In this document: positions 31,517 to 35,103 of the stretch, one piece after another | How positions within the stretch are numbered: position 1 is the first letter of the stretch | How the letters are laid out: every line of letters begins with the position of its first letter | Assembly (NCBI GenBank): GCA_023473795.1 | Contig: JAMCYS010000148.1 | Span: 1-35,103 of the forward strand | Source of the DNA: Chloroflexota bacterium | GTDB taxonomy: Bacteria > Chloroflexota > UBA6077 > FW602-bin22 > JAMCYS01 | Reading direction: 5' to 3' | Length of the DNA: 35,103 bases | The notes under the pieces: model-generated | The model's input: only the letters and a program-made list of their open reading frames with translations | Database searches by the model: none | What the model was told of the DNA's origin: nothing | Made by a program: the position numbers and the translations under genes

Positions 31517-33406
31517 CTACTGGGCGGCCACCTTGATTCGCGCCAGGATTAGGTCGTCGCCCAGGCCGGTGCGGAGGCGCTGCCCGCTGGCGAAGTCGTA
31601 CAGGCCCACCCGCAGCACCAGCTCCTTGCCCGCGGCCTCGGCAGGAATTTCGAGGGTCCGCTGCTCCATGATCAGGTTACCCGGGCTCCAGACGGAGGTT
31701 GGTGACTTGCCCTGGTCGGGCGGCCCATCGCTCTGGGCGTAGAACTTGTAGTCGTCGTCCACCAAGTGCACGAAGACGTGATAGTCCTTGCCCGGGGCGG
31801 CGAGGCAACGCCAGTGCAGGCCGAGCGTAACCTGCGAACCGGGCTTGAGAGGCGTGACGGGAAACTCGTAGGTCTCCAGACGGATCGTGTTGCCGAAGAC
31901 CGTCTCCCCCGGCCGGCGCACCTCGTAGCCCTTGAGCTGCACCCAACCGAGAAACGCCTGCTCGTAGAAGCGCAGCAGGTTACTGTCGGCCCAGTTTTCG
32001 ACGATCCGTTGAGGGTCGGCGAAGTAGTCCTGCCAGTAGAAGACCCAGAGGCGGTCGCGTCCAGCCGTGAGGTTTGCCAGGGCCTGCTCCGTGACCTTCT
32101 TGTCCGGCGGCTCGGTCGCCGGCAGACCTAGACTCGGGATGTTCCCCTGATAGTAGTAGTCGAACACGTACTGGTTGTAGTAGGCGTTCTGCACGACCGC
32201 ATCGTTCGGCCGAGCCAGTTCCTCGAACTTGGCAATGGCCCCCCGGAAGTCCGGTCGCGGGGCCGTGGGGTCCTCGTAGTCGCTGCCCACGGCTAAGACC
32301 AGCCCGACCGCCAGCAACGCTACCGCGGGTAGGGCCAGAAAGCCGCGCAGGCGCGCCAGGCCACCGATGCCGAGACCCAGGGCCAAGGCAAAGGCAGGCA
32401 AGGCCACGATCGTGTAGCGCAAGGCGAAGTCGCGCCGTCCGGCCAGAGTCAGGTAGAGCAGCGCCAGGCTGACCAGCATCCAGATGACGACAAACAGTGC
32501 GGCCCCGGCGGGGGCTTTGGCCCAGCCCGCCCGCAAGGCCCGCCCCAAGGGCCAGAGCACGCCGCAGCCGGCCAGCAGCCACAGGGCCGCCGTTAGCCAT
32601 TCCTGGCCACCCGGTGGCATCGTGGGGCCCAGGGGGAACCCGGTGGTCACCGCCGTGACGATCACGTTCAGCAGATTGCCGCTGTCAGAGGCCAGGAAGA
32701 CCACCCCTTTGTCGCGGAGGACCAGTAACCAAGGGGAGAAAATGGCCAGCACGGCCAGCTGCGCCCCGGCCCACCAGGCGGCCGCGTGCGAAGAGGTTCG
32801 CAGGCCGCTCCGTCGCCAGAGGGGAAGCAGCGCGAGCAGCAAGTAGGCCAGATTGAAAGCAAAGAAGGGCAGCAGGCCATAGAAATGATCGTAGATGGCG
32901 AGCGAACTGGCTACCACGTAGCCGGGCAGCCAGCGGCGCGGTGGCGCCAACTCCACGGCCCGCCAGGCGAAATAACCCGCCGCCGCCACTAACGTCGCCA
33001 CCAGGGCGTACATGCGCGTTTCCTGGGAATAGTAGAAGGACAGCGGCGACAACGCCAGCGCTGCCGCCGTGCCCGCGCCGGCCCACCAACCGGCGAGGCG
33101 CCGGCCGAGGGCAAAGCCGACGGGCACGGCCAGGATTCCCGTCAATACCGAGAGGTAGCGTAGGGCAAACTCGCTGTTGCCCGCGAAGGCCAGCCAGACC
33201 TTGAGGAGGAGGTAGTAGAGGGGGGGATGAATGTCCTTGGCCGTCGCCGCTACCATGTCGACCAGGCTCAGCTGAGCCATGTGCAGGCTGTGGGCCTCGT
33301 CGAACCAGATGCCGTGAGCGTCGATTCGATAGAGCCGCACGGCCAGGGCCAACGCGACGAGGCCTAGGGGCACGATCCAGCGGTTCGCACGTGCGAAAGA
33401 AGACAT
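31517..33406 (-). CDS. GT39-family membrane glycosyltransferase (paralogue)
   Basis: A 629-aa polytopic GT39-type protein. Helix 1 (IVPLGLVALALAVRLYRI) is followed by HGIWFDEAHSLHMA with the Asp-Glu of the catalytic loop, then DIHPPLYYLLLKVWLAF and YYSQETRMYALVATL, and about ten further helices to about residue 370. One C-terminal beta-rich segment is present (PGSQVTLGLHWRC to LRVGLYDFASGQ), corresponding to one of the two copies in the neighbouring gene. The frame is open to 33478. ATG 33406 is chosen because MSSFARANRWIVPL is a natural start just before helix 1, although its ribosome-binding site is weak. Probably involved in decorating cell-surface polymers or proteins. Confidence 0.86.
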   Translation of the reverse strand: MSSFARANRWIVPLGLVALALAVRLYRIDAHGIWFDEAHSLHMAQLSLVDMVAATAKDIHPPLYYLLLKVWLAFAGNSEFALRYLSVLTGILAVPVGFALGRRLAGWWAGAGTAAALALSPLSFYYSQETRMYALVATLVAAAGYFAWRAVELAPPRRWLPGYVVASSLAIYDHFYGLLPFFAFNLAYLLLALLPLWRRSGLRTSSHAAAWWAGAQLAVLAIFSPWLLVLRDKGVVFLASDSGNLLNVIVTAVTTGFPLGPTMPPGGQEWLTAALWLLAGCGVLWPLGRALRAGWAKAPAGAALFVVIWMLVSLALLYLTLAGRRDFALRYTIVALPAFALALGLGIGGLARLRGFLALPAVALLAVGLVLAVGSDYEDPTAPRPDFRGAIAKFEELARPNDAVVQNAYYNQYVFDYYYQGNIPSLGLPATEPPDKKVTEQALANLTAGRDRLWVFYWQDYFADPQRIVENWADSNLLRFYEQAFLGWVQLKGYEVRRPGETVFGNTIRLETYEFPVTPLKPGSQVTLGLHWRCLAAPGKDYHVFVHLVDDDYKFYAQSDGPPDQGKSPTSVWSPGNLIMEQRTLEIPAEAAGKELVLRVGLYDFASGQRLRTGLGDDLILARIKVAAQ

Positions 33407-33496
33407 CGTTAATTGCTCAAGACGGGCGGCATCTCCAGGAGCTAGGCGACCGCGGCTGCTGAACTCTCCGCTTCCCACCGCATAATTGAAAGTACA

Positions 33497-33532
33497 CGAG
33501 CCCGGGCCGACTCGCGGACAAGCCCGGGCTCG
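33497..33532 (-). terminator. Probable terminator downstream of the RraA-family gene
   Basis: A perfect 11-bp inverted repeat (CGAGCCCGGGC at 33497-33507 with GCCCGGGCTCG at 33522-33532) has a 14-nt loop. Read on the minus strand it follows the stop at 33559 by 26 nt, and the stem is followed by TGTACTTTC, a weak T-tract. Confidence 0.6.
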
Positions 33533-33558
33533 TCCCGCGGAGAGAAGAAAGCCAGCCC

Positions 33559-34245
33559 TTAATGGTGCGGATAGATCTCGCGCAGCTTGGCGATCGGGTC
33601 GGCAGCGGCGCGTATCTCAGCCATCGCCGCGGCCTCGCGCTGGCGTACGGCCTCGACTTCTTCCATGACCCGGGCCGCGATCGCCTCGGGGATCAGCACT
33701 AGGCCATTGACGTCGCCGTGCAGCAGATCGCCCGGCTTCACGACCAAACCGCTGACCTCAACCTCCATGCCGACGTCCACGATTAGCGGATTGCCGTGTG
33801 AGACGGTAAAACCTGGGCAGAAGTAGTGAAAGCCCAGGGCCCGCACCTCGTTGACGTCCCTCAGGCCGCCGTCGGATACGGCGCCGACGGCGCCGAGCTT
33901 CCGCGCCGTAGTGGCCATTACTTCGCCCATATGGCACGAGTGCAGGCGGTCGCTGCCGATGTCCTTCAACACGATCACGACCGGTTTGGGCGCCGCCGCG
34001 ACGGCCTCCCACAGCTTCAACAGGCCCTCCCGGCTGCGGGGCCGAGACTCGGTGGTACTGTCGGCGGTGCAAGTGACCGCGTAGCCCATCATCGTGCCCA
34101 GTTCGGGGTAGGCGCAGCGAATATCGTAGCCCGCGTAGCCGGCAACGTGCGGTCGCACGTTGAAGCCCTCGATGGCGTTGCTGATCGTGGGGCTATCGAC
34201 CTGGCGTAGCGCCTCGAATTGCTCTGGGGTCAGTCTGGCAACCAC
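33559..34245 (-). CDS. RraA-family protein (4-hydroxy-4-methyl-2-oxoglutarate aldolase-like)
   Basis: A 228-aa member of the RraA/HMG-aldolase fold. Members include class II pyruvate aldolases acting on HMG or oxaloacetate and RraA, the inhibitor of RNase E. Features are VDSPTISNAIEGFNVRP near the start, GYAVTCTADS, KDIGSDRLHSCHMGEVMATT, the metal/substrate motif VSDGGLRDVNEVRALG (Asp and Arg-Asp), and the C-terminal PGDLLHGDVNGLVLIP. The conserved residues suggest a lyase rather than a pure regulator. AGGAGG at 34253-34258 is 7 nt before GTG 34245, and ATG 34251 is only 1 nt from it, so GTG is preferred. Nothing nearby identifies its pathway. Confidence 0.87.
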   Translation of the reverse strand: MVARLTPEQFEALRQVDSPTISNAIEGFNVRPHVAGYAGYDIRCAYPELGTMMGYAVTCTADSTTESRPRSREGLLKLWEAVAAAPKPVVIVLKDIGSDRLHSCHMGEVMATTARKLGAVGAVSDGGLRDVNEVRALGFHYFCPGFTVSHGNPLIVDVGMEVEVSGLVVKPGDLLHGDVNGLVLIPEAIAARVMEEVEAVRQREAAAMAEIRAAADPIAKLREIYPHH

Positions 34246-34276
34246 TAGCATTCCTCCTAAGCTGATCGGCCAATGG

Positions 34277-34305
34277 ATTGTAGCAAACGCAGCGGCCGGC
34301 GTCCA
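34277..34305 (-). promoter_or_regulatory. Promoter of the RraA-family gene
   Basis: On the minus strand, TGGACG (34300-34305), a 17-nt spacer and TACAAT (34277-34282) preceded by TGC, an extended -10 element. The predicted leader is about 25-30 nt. Confidence 0.55.
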
Positions 34306-34387
34306 CACTATCGGCTGTGACAGACGCCGGGCCGGACTTAGTGCCCCAGATAGGGAACAACTCGCGGCTCTCTGGCGTCTATAGTCT

Positions 34388-34395
34388 GCTACGAT
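34388..34395 (+). promoter_or_regulatory. Possible extended -10 promoter of the SIMPL lipoprotein gene
   Basis: TGCTACGAT (34387-34395) resembles the extended -10 elements before the GT39 and RraA genes. No clear -35 box. It lies about 70 nt before the ATG at 34464. Confidence 0.35.
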
Positions 34396-34463
34396 TTCAG
34401 AAGAGCCCCAGACCGTGGCCACAAGGAAGTGGGGGGAGGGGCGACAGACGATGGAGGAGAGAG

Positions 34464-35103
34464 ATGAAGATCAGCAATCTATTGGCGGGAGTAGCGGGGC
34501 TGGCCTTGCTAGCCGGACTCGCCGGCTGCGGCGCCCAGGCGGCGGCAACGCCTGCCCAGGCGGCCGACAAGCTGCCGGCCGGCATCACGGTGGTCGGCGA
34601 GGGGCAAGTCTACGCGGTGCCCGATATCGCGCGAGTCAACTTCGGCGTAGAGACTACCGGCGACACCGCCAAGGCAGCGATGGACCAGAACTCGCAGCAG
34701 TTGAATCAGGTCATCGCCAAGCTGAAGAGCCTGGGCGTGGGCGACCGTGAGATCCAGAGCAACGGCTTGAGCGTCTATCCGGTCTACGAGCAGAAGGGCC
34801 CCCAGCCTGAGCCCACCAACACGCCCCCCCGCATCGTCGGCTACAGGGCCAGCAACAGCGTCACGGTGACGATCTCCGACTTGAGCAAGGCACCGGACGT
34901 ACTGGACGGGGTCATTGCCGCCGGCGCGAACAACGTCTCAGGCCTGAGCTTCAGCATCCGCGACGACTCCCAACTGCGCCAGCAAGCCTTGGGCGAGGCC
35001 GGCAAACAGGCGCAGGCCAAAGCCAAGGTAGTGGCCGACTCCCTGGGGGTGAAGATCGTCTCCGTGGCCTCGGCTAGCGAGGACGTTAGCACAAGCTCGC
35101 CGC
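34464..35103 (+). CDS. SIMPL-domain (DUF541) lipoprotein, partial
   Basis: The first 213 codons of an exported protein. It begins MKISNLLAGVAGLALLAG and has a lipobox LAGC with Cys22, so it is predicted to be a lipoprotein anchored outside the cytoplasmic membrane. The SIMPL domain follows: ITVVGEGQVYAVPDIARVNF, QQLNQVIAKLKSLGVGDREI, IQSNGLSVYPVYE, GYRASNSVTVTISDL and NVSGLSFSIRD. ATG 34464 has GGAGGAGAG upstream. The 3' end lies beyond the window. SIMPL proteins are periplasmic or surface proteins of poorly known function, linked to oxidative stress in some bacteria. Confidence 0.9.
   Translation, partial: MKISNLLAGVAGLALLAGLAGCGAQAAATPAQAADKLPAGITVVGEGQVYAVPDIARVNFGVETTGDTAKAAMDQNSQQLNQVIAKLKSLGVGDREIQSNGLSVYPVYEQKGPQPEPTNTPPRIVGYRASNSVTVTISDLSKAPDVLDGVIAAGANNVSGLSFSIRDDSQLRQQALGEAGKQAQAKAKVVADSLGVKIVSVASASEDVSTSSP

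Noticed and set aside
1-35103. CRISPR array, transposase or phage genes
   Set aside because: No regularly spaced direct repeats, no terminal inverted repeats with a transposase, and no phage structural or integrase gene were seen on either strand.

Overview
The window is G+C-rich bacterial chromosome with frequent GTG and TTG starts and mostly short intergenic gaps. The gene content (Hdr-type electron carriers, two methylenetetrahydrofolate reductase systems, RNase J, a C+ form of ribosomal protein L33, very long GT39 membrane glycosyltransferases, cytosolic sensor kinases with a CRP-like domain) suggests a strict anaerobe with a Wood-Ljungdahl-type one-carbon pathway. The most likely lineage is an uncultured Chloroflexota, possibly Anaerolineae or Dehalococcoidia-like. 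That placement is inference from gene content only.

Layout. (1) 1-3767: the end of tuf, then rpmG-secE-nusG-rplK-rplA-[L10 leader]-rplJ-rplL, closed by a strong terminator. (2) 3822-6975: RNase J, convergent with a GTPase related to cyclic 2,3-diphosphoglycerate synthetase. (3) 7283-10280: a plastic region. An MFS transporter gene and a PAS-domain gene are both cut at their 3' ends and meet tail to tail. Beyond them, a 47-nt copy of the 3' part of a CAU tRNA and the intact tRNA flank about 1.4 kb carrying two KGG-type stress proteins and an RRM RNA-binding protein, in the geometry of a decayed tRNA-targeted insertion. (4) 10385-19785: a consensus promoter drives a redox operon: a 1498-aa HdrA-GltD-HdrA fusion, FlpD/MvhD, MetV, an HdrC-HdrB fusion, then acpS and nnr. 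(5) 20052-24513: two paralogous soluble CRP-like-domain histidine kinases, a metF gene, and two single-domain response regulators. (6) 24672-28634: a HoxU/NuoG-like, NuoE and NuoF diaphorase set followed by a second metV and metF, then the 3' remnant of a third metF and a terminator. (7) 28979-33406: two convergent GT39 family membrane glycosyltransferases. (8) 33559-35103: an RraA-family protein divergent from a SIMPL-domain lipoprotein that runs off the window.

How the parts may work together. The Hdr operon has FlpD, which usually accepts electrons from a hydrogenase or NADH dehydrogenase, but no hydrogenase is in view. Instead, a GltD/NfnB-like NADPH-binding module is inserted inside HdrA, and a separate NADH-type diaphorase lies about 7 kb downstream. 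Each electron-input module sits beside a MetV subunit, and there are two complete MetF proteins. The simplest reading is two methylene-THF reductase systems, one Hdr-linked and possibly flavin-bifurcating, the other diaphorase-linked. A two-component signalling cassette with one metF embedded in it lies between them. This arrangement (sensor kinases, MetF, response regulators, diaphorase, MetV, MetF) is the most unusual system in the window. The coupling and the regulation are inferences.
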